NCBI GenBank assembly: GCA_015179125.1 | Contig: WHVA01000177.1 | Span: forward strand, 1-64,000 | Reading direction: 5' to 3' | Source: Gautieria morchelliformis | Taxonomy: Eukaryota > Basidiomycota > Agaricomycetes > Gomphales > Gomphaceae | DNA: 64,000 nt | Shown here: piece by piece, positions 54,488 through 64,000 of the stretch | Numbering within the stretch: position 1 is the stretch's first letter | Layout: each line of letters begins with the position of its first letter | Position numbers and translations under genes: made by a program | The notes under the pieces: model-generated | Told to the model about the DNA's origin: nothing | Databases searched by the model: none | What the model saw: the letters and a program-made list of their open reading frames with translations, nothing else

Positions 54488-57157
54488 ATCACGAATACCC
54501 ACACTCGAAACGACGGGCCCCGATGGCACAATACACAAGGCAGAATCCAATGAAGAGAAGAGCCAGACCCTAGCAACAGCATTCTTCCCGCCCAAACCAG
54601 AGTCCCCCCAGTCCTTCGATGGCTACAGCTACCCCAGAAGGGTCAACTACCACTTCCAGCTCCATGAGGGTCAACTACGGCGATAGATCACCAAGCTTAG
54701 ACCGCACAAAGCCCCAGGGGATGATGGTATACCGAACATCGTCTTCAAGGAAGCGGTAGACCTCATAGCCAGACACCTTCTATGGATATACAGGGCTGCC
54801 TTCACGCTAGGGACATACAGCACCAGGTGGAAGTCATGGGTAATGGTTGTCCTATGAAAGCCGGGCAAAGCTAACTATGGCACACCAAAATCCTACCGAC
54901 CCATTGCGCTCTTGCGGACCGCGATTGTAATGGAGGACATGGTACATCTGACCGAGAAGCATCACCTCCTCCTTGCCAATCACTTTGGAGGCAGGCCGGG
55001 CAGAATGACAACTGACACGCTGCACTTAGTTGTCAACAAAATCAAAGGTGCCTGGCGCCGCAAGAAAGTGGCGGTAATGCTGTTTTTGGACATAGAAGGT
55101 GTGTTTCCAAATGCAGTCACCGGTCGCCTCCTCCACAACATGCGGAAGTGAAGAGTACCAGAGGAGTACGTTCTATTCGTGGAAAGGATGCTAACAAACC
55201 GGCGAACATGACTCAAATTTGACGGGTACACATCGGATTGGGTCCCCATCGACAATGGCATAGGACAAGGGGACCCTCTCTCAATGATACTCTACCTATA
55301 CTACAACGCGGACCTCATTGATGTGGCCTCAGAGAAGGGCCAAGCGGCGGTTGCATTTGTTGACGACGCTAACCTGTTTGCAGAAGGGGACTCCTACGAA
55401 GAGGCATACGATAGCCTAGGGAGGATGCTGCTGAAGTCGGGAGGAGCAAAGGACTGGACAGAAGCTCACCACTCAAGGTTCGAGAAAAGCAAATTTGCAA
55501 TAGTCTGCTTCTCTCGACAAAGAGTCCCCGACGGCGACTGCCCGGGAAAAACAAAACCCGAGCCTAGGCCAGGCTTCACCTACGAAGGGACCACTATCCA
55601 GCCACAGGAAGCACACACGTTCCTGGGAGTGCTCCTTGACGAGGAGCTACGATGGAAAATACAGGTGGCGAAAGCGATAGCCAAAGCGGTGAAGTGGACA
55701 ATGTTATTCTGCAGACTAGCTAAGCATTCCACAGGGGTACGGGCCAAGTACATGCGCCAGCTCTACACAGCGGTGGCAATACCGAAGCTCGCATATGCAG
55801 CCAACATATGGTTCACGCCGGTCCAGAGGCGGGCCGGACAACGTGCAGAGAATGGCGACCATCGCCATCATGGGTGCCATGAAAACCACAGCAACTAAAA
55901 TCCTGGAGGCCCATGCCAATGTTCTACCAATAGAACTGCTTTTACTCTATGTCTGCTACAGGGCCACCGCACATATGATCACGCTACCGGCATCCCACCC
56001 ACTCGCCAAACCGGTCCAGACCTGCGCTGCTAGACTCGTCCAATGTCACCCCTCACCGATCCACGTACTACTGCACACCTTCACCATGAAGCCAGGCGAC
56101 CTCGAGACAATCACGCCGGCACTACAAGTACCCAACCAACCCCCATCCTTCACCACCGAGATAGCCGACACGAGAGAGGAATCGAAGGAGGCCAATAAAG
56201 CTGATACCTCCGACGCGAAGGTCTACACCGACGCTCGGGAGTCGACGGCGGTACAGGAGCGGCGGCAGTCATATACAAAGGGGGCAGACGCACCAAAACA
56301 CTGAGATACCATCTGGGCCCGCTAGCTGAACACACCACATACGAAGCAGAGGCGGTGGGCGTGACGCTTGCGCTGGAACTCCTGACGCGAGACAGAGGCA
56401 TACGGAAGGTGCTGAGCCTGTTGGACAACCAAGCGGCAATCCAGTCCCTCGGCTACGTCAAAGCCAGACTGGCTCAGAGAATTCTGCACCACGCACACAC
56501 GCTGGCCAACAGGGTAGCGGCCCCAACCAGACGACGGGGCACCAGCTTGAAGATCACATGGGTCTCGGGTCACCATAAAGTGTGCGTAAATGAGGAGGCA
56601 GATGAAGAGGCAAGGAAAGCAGCGAAAGGGGATAGCGACCAGGCGAGTGAACTACCTGTGTTCCTTACCACGGAGACTCTACTGCGCAGCCTAACTGCTG
56701 CGCGCCAATCCTTTAGGTCGGGAGTCCAGGACCTGTGGAGAACAAGATGGACCGCATCACCAAGATATGCACGCGTGGCACCAATAGATAATAGCCTCCC
56801 CTCCAAGAACTATTACAAGGATACAGCGGGCCACAAACCAGCCTAATCACACAGCTACACACGGCCCACATACCACTCAACAAGCATCTCTACCGAATCA
56901 AGAAAGCGCCGTCCCCCCTCTGCCCAGCGTGCACTGGAGCAGACGAATCAGTCCACCACTACCTATTCAACTGCCGGGCATACAAGCACACCAGAATATC
57001 CCTTAGGAGAAGGCTGGGCCGCAGATCCAAGTCGATGAGGGACCTGCTGGGGAACCAAAAAGCGATGAGAGCGACACTAGCCTTCGTAGCGGATACTAGG
57101 AGGCTAAGCACGACATTCGGTGATGTAACTCCTTCTCCTACTCAGGATAACCCTTAG

Positions 57158-57741
57158 AAGATTGCAGACAGCCGGCGCATGTAGACCGCGAAAACCAACG
57201 TTATCAGACCCCTGCTACTATACCACATGCGCACTCCGCCCCCTCAAACCCATGCCCACAAGCCCCAAACACTCAAAACCCCAGAATGCCTTGCCCACAC
57301 CTCAGACTCGCGCACCGTCAAAAGCTGGACTCGACGCAGCGGGATGAAGTCGGAAGGCCCACGAATGGTACCTCAAGGCCCCTCAGGACCACTGGACGAA
57401 GCCCCCTTCTACCCACGACTGCGGCGCTCCTTTTTGTCGTGCCAGCCCGCCTCGGCGGCCGAGCACTTACGAAGCTAGACCCAACCACACAACACCAGCA
57501 AACAGGGGAGCGACCATACCTCACCTCACCTCACATATAGCGTGGGATGGCAAACACCCCCAGGGGGTGGGCCGATGGGGGGGAGGGCCTGTCGTCGGTG
57601 CAGCCATCAGCGCGAGGGCGCAGAGAGCCGGGAGACCCAGGGAGAGAGGGGAAAGGCCCGTGCTCACCGTAGGTAGAAACCGTGTAATGACCATCATAGG
57701 CATACGGCCTGCGGTCGACTAAAATGATGAGAAAAAAAATT
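57158..57741 (+). other. LINE2 3' UTR
   Basis: GC-rich untranslated region after the ORF2 stop, ending in an A-rich tail before the target duplication copy at 57742-57751. Frames seen here are not family-like. Confidence 0.6.
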
Positions 57742-57834
57742 TTATGCGAGAATGGAGTGTCGGTTAGATGAAGCTAAATTATGAGGCTGAGACGTACGCG
57801 ATACATCAATGCCGCCCAAGTCGGGGATACCGAG

Positions 57835-58791
57835 TGTCACGCCTACTGAAGTTGTACTCGTGACGCTGGAGGCCTCTATAAGAGAGGAGAATTAGAGTTG
57901 GGGGTGGAGGACAATTGCCCATAAGTGGGGGCTTACTCTGTGTGGTGACAGTATGACTTGCTGCATTACCCTGGGCAACTGCGAGACTGACATCCGTGGC
58001 ACCATTGAGCTAAGCTGAACATTAGCAAACTCGCTTACTTCACAGGATGGGAAAGAATACACTCACAACGTTACCATGAATTTGGGATATTGATACTTGG
58101 TGTTATGTATCGAGATTTCTGCTAAGTCGGAACTGGAAAGGACAGCGGCTTCAACTTATAGGTTGCACCCCCAATGAACTATCGTCCTAAGTATTTCGGA
58201 ACTGAGTTGGAAGTCGGAAAGTACTGAACAAGAGGTTGGTCGGAACTTGGGTCGGAACTGAGGCGGAAGGTGGAAGACGGGAGGCGGAGAGAGACTGAGA
58301 TCTTGCTAGACTCGCTGTACTAAGAACAGGAGATGGAGCGAAGGAAATCAAGTATCGAAGGTGATTATCTGATTGCAGAATCAGAGACATACATGACAGG
58401 CTTTTATACAAAGAGCTGAGACAACAGGTAATGATATGGTACTAAGCAAATTCCAGAGGAAGCGGAAGTCGAGTAGACAATGCGTGGGAACTAACTATTG
58501 GGAACAATGGGACTGCAAGGGGAGTTCAGGGTAAGGTAGAACAATGGCAAAGAACAAGGGGTCGGGAAAACATATCTGACAACGAATTACAAGGGTGACC
58601 GGATATGTGGTTTTTATGAACGATGAAACGGGTCCGGTGGGTCCGAGTAATAGAGTCGAAAGAACAAGGGAATAGAACAATGGGCAGAATGTAGGAAATA
58701 TCGGAGGGGCGGAAAGTGTTGCGGAAATATCGTAGGGGCGGAAGGTGTTGCGGAACTGAGAGGCGGAAGTCGGAAATGAACGGTCGTGACA
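57835..58791 (-). repeat. Probable solo LTR, minus strand
   Basis: The ends are TGTCACG at 57835 and CGTGACA at 58791, typical inverted TG..CA termini of fungal Gypsy LTRs. On the minus strand TTTGTATAAAAG (near 58400-58411) is a good TATA box, followed by a pyrimidine-rich leader. No coding sequence is present. The flanking 5-mers (CCGAG and CTTGG) do not match, so a target duplication is not supported; recombination between different copies would explain this. Confidence 0.5.
58694..58751. repeat. Two tandem copies of a 29-bp unit
   Basis: GGAAATATCG.AGGGGCGG is repeated at 58694 and 58723 with two mismatches over the unit, inside the U3 side of the putative solo LTR. Related GGAA/CGGAA words continue on both sides. 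Confidence 0.7.
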
Positions 58792-58939
58792 CTTGGCATG
58801 TTGGAGGCTTATTTAATGTAGCTGGAATGGTGCCAGACAAGTAGCAGAAATGCAGTGCCCTATCCGGAAACTAGAGCAACAGCCCGTGAAATATGATGTA
58901 CAGCATTTGAGCGAAGATCCCTTACATCAGGAGGGTTGA

Positions 58940-59375
58940 CTACAAGATTGAAGTCCTGTCGTACATGTAAGTGATATCAGCAGGGTGCATCGAGAACGAC
59001 AAGAGACTTATGCCCCCCCAGTCCTTCGTTGCGATCGCTTCGATGCCTGCCTTCATGCTATCTCCCTGTCAGGATATTTTAGTTCTTAACAATCACAGGC
59101 ACATACGGCGAGGTTTGATATTGAGCGAGGGTGACGACCTGGCAGCTTGAAGTGTCTTGTCGCTTTCTCATTTGTCCTCGGCGGGACACTGCGGGGCTTC
59201 GGGTGGTCAATGGGGCTCCATCGCAGCCGTCACTGGGGTGTGCTCCTGACGGAACAGGCGGGGCACCGGGACAAGCACCAGCATCCAGAGCCAATACGCT
59301 GTTCGAAGGGTTCCGAATCTGGTGGGGGAGCCCAAGGACGGCGGAGGCAAGAATTAGTGGGATGATAAAATACAT
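58940..59375 (-). pseudogene. Signal-peptide exon and second exon of a secreted protein; probable 5' part of the gene at 39257-41141
   Basis: ATG at 59375 begins MYFIIPLILASAVLG, a clear signal peptide, followed by a Pro/Gly-rich segment and a dibasic site (RKR) that could be a Kex2 cleavage point. A GTATGT donor at 59106 and an AG at 59058-59059 remove a 49-base intron; the second exon then runs to a stop at 58940-58942. Without splicing the frame would stop at 59079, giving 98 residues. Strand, spacing and the secreted nature fit the 5' end of the pore-forming-like gene whose 3' exons lie beyond LINE2. The link is inference. Alternatively it is an independent small secreted protein. Confidence 0.45.
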
Positions 59376-60231
59376 CGAGGCGTGTTGGTTAGGAGTGGCG
59401 TGGATAAGTAATCGTTAACAGTTAGATGGCGTTATCACGAAATAGTATACGTGCCAGACGCAGTGGTAAGAAATAAAGAGGAAGTAATATGACGATCCTA
59501 AGATGGTAAGACTGGCCGCCTTAAATACAGATTAGCATTGGTGAGTACCCACATTTGAAGGTCTGTCTCAGCTGTTGGATATCAGTTACGATCACTGTTC
59601 TGTGACAGCTGGCCTCCAAGATCTATGGAAACCGGTGCACTAAGCGCGTAGAGCATGTTACCACATCCACTGTAATGTTTTCTTAAGGTATATAATATCA
59701 GTACGATGCAGGGGTTCATATCTTTCGCACCATCGGAGACTTGCGAACGATCCTCGTTCTACCCAATGAAGCCTGGTTACCAAGTGCGATGAACCTTTTG
59801 ATGCTGTTGTTCGAACTTTGAAAGGATCATCATTTAGATGTACGGCGGCACGGTCGCACAGTGAGAAGCTTGCGCCTATATGTATGACTGACCCGTTTCA
59901 AGCTCGAAAACAGAAAACCCGAATGCTGGAATAATATAATACCACGTCTTGATAGCAATTGGGTGTTTTATTCAGCGTGCAAGAATGTGAAATGCCTGCG
60001 TCGCTTGTGTTAGGCATGGAAAACGAGCCAACTCACTAGAGGCCGATCGCACAGGCACTACTTACGTAAGGTAGTTGTCTAGCCTCCAGATCTTCGTTGC
60101 AATCAATGTAGGGCACCAGCACTCCCACAGCAAATGATGCTCCAAACGCCCGGTAGCGCAAACATCCCAAAATGAAAATTACACCCATTCATGATGATGC
60201 GTGAGCTAGAAGTCTGGAGCACCCTCCTTTT
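59376..60231. other. No recognisable gene; promoter side of the secreted-protein exon
   Basis: Short frames only. A TTAAATA box on the minus strand would not fit well; a plus-strand TTAAATACAG lies near 59520. Nothing assignable. Confidence 0.35.
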
Positions 60232-61005
60232 ATGGTTCGTAGATGCACCAAACTTGCGGTGGCTTCACCAGACTACAGCACCACGATTTTTTACACAGGC
60301 ACGGGACTGACTATTCAGGTACGCACGGTATTACAACTGCGGCCGGCAACGCGCACACCATCGCGAGAAGAGTGTAAATGTGTGAGCATCGCGCAGCGCC
60401 CAGAGGAGCGACGCCGAGGTGCTATCAAGCCTGATCCGGGCGCGTCACCCATTGCCAATAGATCCCTCCGCCTGTGCCGCAATCTCCATTTCCACCGCCA
60501 GCCCCACAACCTCTCACTCTCCCATCTCTCCATCCGCGTCCAGCTCATCCACCCCTCGCTTAACGCGCCTCCAGATCTCCCCGCCTTTCCCTGCGTGTCC
60601 TGTATGAAGCGGGCCCTATGCTCGACCCCCATTCACCGAGAGGGGCCATCAACATCCCGCATGAAATCCATATCCGCGCTTCCCCGCACCCCCCCATCCG
60701 CGCGGAACGCAGACGTGATCGCGTCCCACCAGACCGTATCGCCGCTCGTGCAGACATGGACTGGGTTGAGTCGCCAGTCATCGCCTTTCACCCGGCGAGC
60801 CGATGTGCGTCTGCCTCGTGGTCTGTCGGTCCGGTGTCATTCGTATAATAACCTGCATCAGGATCGCGTCTCTCCATACGCTCTCAATCCGCCCCGGCAG
60901 CCCCTCCTCCCATTCTTCTCGTACACGCCGTACGTGCTGCATCACACCATCGATAGACAGCCAACAGTGGCGTGCGAAGTCGGTATGGTCGGCGGGGGCT
61001 TGTAG
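60232..61005 (+). other. Open frame of 257 codons, function unknown, doubtful
   Basis: The frame is Arg/Pro/Ser-rich and overlaps other long open frames on both strands, as expected in GC-rich sequence. On the minus strand the same region (about 60680-61010) also reads as a plausible protein piece, including a segment with WEEGLPGRIESVWRDAI. I recognise neither, and cannot say which strand is used. Confidence 0.2.
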
Positions 61006-61209
61006 GCCGCCAAGGGGAGGAGTGTATCTGCAGGAGAGAGTTAGCTAGTGAGAGGGGATTGAATGAGGCCAGAACGAAACCATGAAAATGAAAATGGTGG
61101 GGTGAGGAAGCTGGCAGGAGCCAAGAGAATTAATGGAGGAAGGCTTGTATTAGAAGAAATAGATGAGAAACCAGCCCAAGGGCCGAAGAAAACGGAAATG
61201 AGAGAATGA

Positions 61210-62290
61210 ATGGGTGATAAACTAAGCAGAAGACGAGAAAAGGAAGTTTCGTCAATGATGTTGAGTATCAATAACACATACAAGATTGATCCCTTGAACA
61301 GGGATAATTATGCGGCGTGGCGCCAGCAGCTCGAGTGGATACTCGACGATTTGGATCTGTGGGATGTGGCTATCGGCAGGGAGACGGAACCGAGACCAGC
61401 AGATGCTGGCAACGTCACTGCGACCGAGCAGCAGGAAATCGATGATTGGAGAAAGAAGGACAAAAGCTAGAAAAGAAATTTACCTCAGAGTCGCCGATGA
61501 ACAACTAGTTTACATCAATCAAACGATGTCTGCATTTGCTGTATGGACTAGTTTACAAGCGATATTCGAGTCTAAGGGAGCCGTGGGGGTTGTAAATCTC
61601 CAAAGAGATTTCTTCTGGATGCTTGCTGAGGACGGCGCGAACATGGAGGAGCATGTCGCAAGCTCCGTGGCATTCAACAGGAACTGAATGCGCGCGGGGA
61701 CATTACATCAGTGATACCGAGTTCTCGAACACGTTGCTGACATCACTACCAGATTCCTGGTTGGCATTTATTACGGCAGTAAACGCCAGTGGAGCCGGAA
61801 CGACGGCTGATATATTAATAGCTCAGGTCCTCAATGAAGATTGAGCACGCAAAGCCGGATCAGCACGACAGACGGTGCTTAAGGCGCAGCAACGTCACAG
61901 GCCCAGGAAAGATGACTCAGGAGCAATGAAGGGAAAGTGCCGAAATTGCGGCAAAAAGGGTCATTACGTGAAAGACTGCTGGGCGAAAGGTGGCGGCAAG
62001 GAAGGCCAAGCACCGAAGTGGTTCAAGTCAGGGAACAAAGAGACAGTTAAACAAGCGGAAGAAAAGGACTTCGCGTTTGTATCTAAGGATGTAGCATACA
62101 GTGCTATATCTGCATCTGACTGGCTAGCCGATTCAGCGGCAACAACACACATAGCTCGAAGCTGAAATGATTTCGCTAGCTATGCCAAGGAGCCATCGGA
62201 AATTGAAGGAATTTCACCTGGAGCAGTACTACATACACAAGGCCGAGGCACTATATAAGGTAGAGGACAGCTAGACTCCGCAACCTCTAA
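61210..62290 (+). pseudogene. Copia3: decayed Ty1/copia gag-protease relic
   Basis: A capsid beginning at ATG 61255/61258 (NRDNYAAWRQQLEWILDDLDLW) continues with frame jumps near 61465, 61665 and 61690, and a stop near 61842. A zinc knuckle CRNCGKKGHYVKDC lies near 61943-61984, and a protease motif DWLADSAATTHIARS near 62120-62160 (DSA in place of DTG/DSG). The frame stops right after it. No integrase, RT or LTR pair was found. This is an older relic of a family different from copia1 and copia2. Confidence 0.78.
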
Positions 62291-62785
62291 GCGCCCATCC
62301 TTGCCAATGTGAGGCAACGCTTTCTGCATTGCCAGCAAGACTCAATTAGGAAATCTGGTACCGTAAAATCATTTAGAAGACCTTTGTCTGTTTTCCTATG
62401 GTTTTGCTTTGTGGATTATTCTACCCTCAGTCTTGAAATATAACCAAAGAGTTTTTTTTGCTCCATTATCTTCAAATACATGTTTTAGATGCAGGGGACG
62501 AAAGTAATATTTTTGACCTCTCGAAATTTGCCTCAATCCGGCAACTCCCGAGAGCTAGCAAAGTCTGAAAAGTAGTTCATCTCGAGCCTCTGGAGCTCTT
62601 TAGGACAGTAACAGCGCCTCGTTATCAGCTGTGAAGCTTTACTATGGGTCGCAGGAAGGCCAGGGACTTATTAAGGCTAAAAAACCTTGGTAAAAATGCG
62701 AATAAGGTGACTTTTTGACTGATTCTCCCCCTCATTCAATGTGTCTTGAGCCCAATTCTCATTGCTTATTCCTCCCAAACTCCAG
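62291..62785. other. No recognisable gene; upstream of the DDE-transposase-like frame
   Basis: AT-richer, stop-rich sequence. It may hold the first exon or terminal repeat of the element that begins at 62786, but neither could be located. Confidence 0.4.
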
Positions 62786-64000
62786 AACACTGCTTTAGTT
62801 GTAGAAGAAGCCTCGCTGAAGCCACAAGAGCCAGAAGTTCAGCACAGTGAAGAGTTTGATTCAAGCGGCTCGAGTTTCAGCACCCCTTCTGTGCACAGCA
62901 GCCGCAGCTCATCCTTCTCTGCATCAATTGACTCTTTTCCTGATGAAATCGATGTCCATAATGATGTACAGCTGCTTACCTTCACCAACAAGCTCCAGGA
63001 TGGCATCAAAAACTTTCTTGATAATGCGAAGAAGAGAGGCCGGCTGTCTCATTATAGCAAGGCAAACCCAGCCCCTCGCACAAAGCGTAAGCGCGAAATG
63101 GATTCAGCATCCAATACTATGGTCCTCCGCAGTCACGGATACAGGACAATCACGTCATATTTCAAGAAACACCGGATGTCGCATGGGTCCGGTCAAGACA
63201 GTGAGATGGACTGCATTTCAGTGGGGGGTTTCTGTGCCAGACAGGAGGAAGAGGAGACAGAGACAGAGATGCACAAGGAGGAGGAGGAGGAGGAGGAGGC
63301 GGCAAGTCAAGATGAAGCAACAAGCAGAGTTGAAGCCAGGAATATGATGGCTACCGTGGAAACCGAGAATTTGGTTCCATGCACGTCAGAAATGGAATTG
63401 GATGATGACTGGGATGATGGTGATAACAAAGATTATGATGACAGCGAGCATACACCCATCAATGCAACTCGACAAGCTCGGGCCCAACCCCCACCCTGTG
63501 ACTCACCTGAGATCAAAGCCGGGATTACGAACCTCACTGGTCGTTCACAGGAAAAGACACTCGATGTCATCTTCTGTGGCTGCATGCTTGCAATGCTCGC
63601 ATTTTTGCGACTTTATACTGCAGGCAATGGCTGGCGGGAAGCATCGTTAATAGCATCAACAGCTTCCGGAAAAGGGAAGGGACTTGCGCGGTCTCTACGC
63701 AAATGGGTCTGGGAATATCTGGCCAACAATGACCAGTTGCCAGTCAGCTTCTATGGAATGCACATCCAGTCCAGACTCAAAGATGAGGATCTTGCCGAAG
63801 AACTGAAGCTCCACCTGCGACCTCTAGACAAAAAATATCTGCAGGCCATCGATGTTGTGCATTACCTAGAACGCCCAGACGTCAGGTCTCGGCTCAAGAT
63901 CAAAAAAAAACCAAGTGAGTGCACTGCACGTCGTTGGATGAATGCCATGGACTACCAATATGGAAAGGCACCACATGGCATGTATGTGGATGGGCATGAA
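62786..64000 (+). CDS. DDE-transposase-like protein (Agaricomycete family), N-terminal part, cut by window edge
   Basis: A frame with no stop from about 62786 to the end of the window (about 405 codons). It has a possible 3' splice acceptor CTCCAG at 62780-62785; the first in-frame ATG is 63098. The N-terminal part is low complexity and acidic, with an (E)7 run near 63279-63300 and a basic patch TKRKRE that could be a nuclear signal. From 63575 it resembles a group of DDE-type transposases common in mushroom genomes: GNGWREAS, then RSLRKWVWEYL, LPVSFYGMH, a helix-turn-helix-like TARRWMNAM and the MYVDGHE motif at the edge, which in this family precedes the catalytic domain. The catalytic residues lie outside the window. 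Confidence 0.55.

Larger units (their letters stand above)
49310..57157 (+). pseudogene. LINE2 ORF2 (endonuclease, RT, RNase H, zinc knuckle), split by copia2 and decayed
   Basis: Starts at ATG 49310, 48 bases after ORF1. Endonuclease: ILLQEPYIDALG and WCGDFNRHHPMWDKERN. A frameshift lies near 49925 and a TGA at 50397-50399. Copia2 is inserted after 50541, and the frame resumes at 54493 in phase once one ATCAC copy is removed (NPATDGGKS then RIPTLETTGPDGT). RT: HKAPGDDGIPN, GGRPGRMTTDTL, FLDIEGVFPN, GIGQGDPLSMILY and AFVDDANLF, with stops at 54684, 54856, 55149 and 55208. RNase H is broken near 56240, but LDNQAAIQ and NEEADEEARKAA remain. The last frame carries CPACTGADESVHHYLFNC. The stop is TAG 57155-57157. 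It is more decayed than LINE1, in line with being the older insertion. Confidence 0.85.
41152..57741 (+). mobile_element. LINE2: Tad1-like non-LTR retrotransposon, split by LINE1 and copia2
   Basis: Plus-strand LINE with ORF1 (zinc knuckles), ORF2 (AP endonuclease, RT, RNase H, C-terminal zinc knuckle) and a 3' UTR ending in an A-rich run (GAGAAAAAAAA, 57730-57740). Candidate target duplications are TTATGTGAGA at 41142-41151 and TTATGCGAGA at 57742-57751 (9 of 10). Without the two insertions its length would be about 6.5 kb. ORF1 is open when LINE1 is removed; ORF2 has several stops and frameshifts. The order ORF1, endonuclease, RT, RNase H suggests the Tad1/L1 fungal lineage. The ends were fixed by eye and may be off by a few bases. 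Confidence 0.8.

Overview
The window looks like a TE-rich accessory region of an Agaricomycete (mushroom-forming basidiomycete) nuclear genome. The evidence is introns of about 45-75 bases with GT..AG ends, and gene families that I know mainly from these fungi: a Plavaka transposase, a DUF6533-type seven-helix membrane protein, two C2-NACHT-WD40 NLR-type proteins, and an Agaricomycete DDE-transposase-like gene. Ordinary housekeeping genes are almost absent. No tRNA, rRNA or CRISPR was seen.

Layout. 0-2.7 kb: 3' part of a multi-exon Plavaka transposase. 4.95-9.6 kb: a young, structurally complete Ty1/copia element (182-bp LTRs with one mismatch, GATCT target duplication, full-length pol, broken or recoded gag). 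9.6-16.4 kb: repeats and TE debris around a multi-exon DUF6533-like gene (12.2-13.8 kb). 16.6-21.2 kb (NLR A) and 30.4-35.6 kb (NLR B), both minus strand: a duplicated pair of C2-NACHT-WD40 receptors. The duplicated block is about 6 kb and runs past both gene ends. 22-30 kb between them: decayed sequence, Gypsy 3' ends and LTR remnants, and a short LINE tail. 36.5-38.5 kb: a relic of a Tup1-like WD40 gene and a 41-residue secreted peptide gene with a TATA box.

39.2-59.4 kb is a nest of insertions. A minus-strand gene for a secreted protein (probable beta-pore-forming/ETX-like family) appears to be spread over 20 kb. A hAT derivative sits in one of its introns, a LINE (here LINE2, plus strand) splits it, and a solo LTR lies between LINE2 and its 5' exons. 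LINE2 is itself split twice: a second LINE (LINE1, minus strand) lies in its ORF1 with a 12-bp target duplication, and a second copia element (copia2, minus strand) lies in its ORF2 with a 5-bp duplication. Copia2 has lost the integrase core and the start of reverse transcriptase by one in-frame deletion. 59.4-64 kb: little recognisable sequence, a decayed third copia gag-protease relic, and a DDE-transposase-like reading frame that runs off the window.

Functionally the region combines candidate self/non-self recognition receptors, secreted proteins and layered selfish elements. The most interesting signals are the WD40 array of NLR B (14 near-identical 43-residue repeats that vary at a few positions), the nested insertion chronology, and several oddities of the two copia elements (priming on the anticodon stem-loop of initiator tRNA, a gag start codon inside the primer-binding site, a +1-shift-like gag/pol junction). 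Exon boundaries and splice sites were inferred by eye and are least certain at the 5' ends of the NLR genes and in the middle of the DUF6533 gene.
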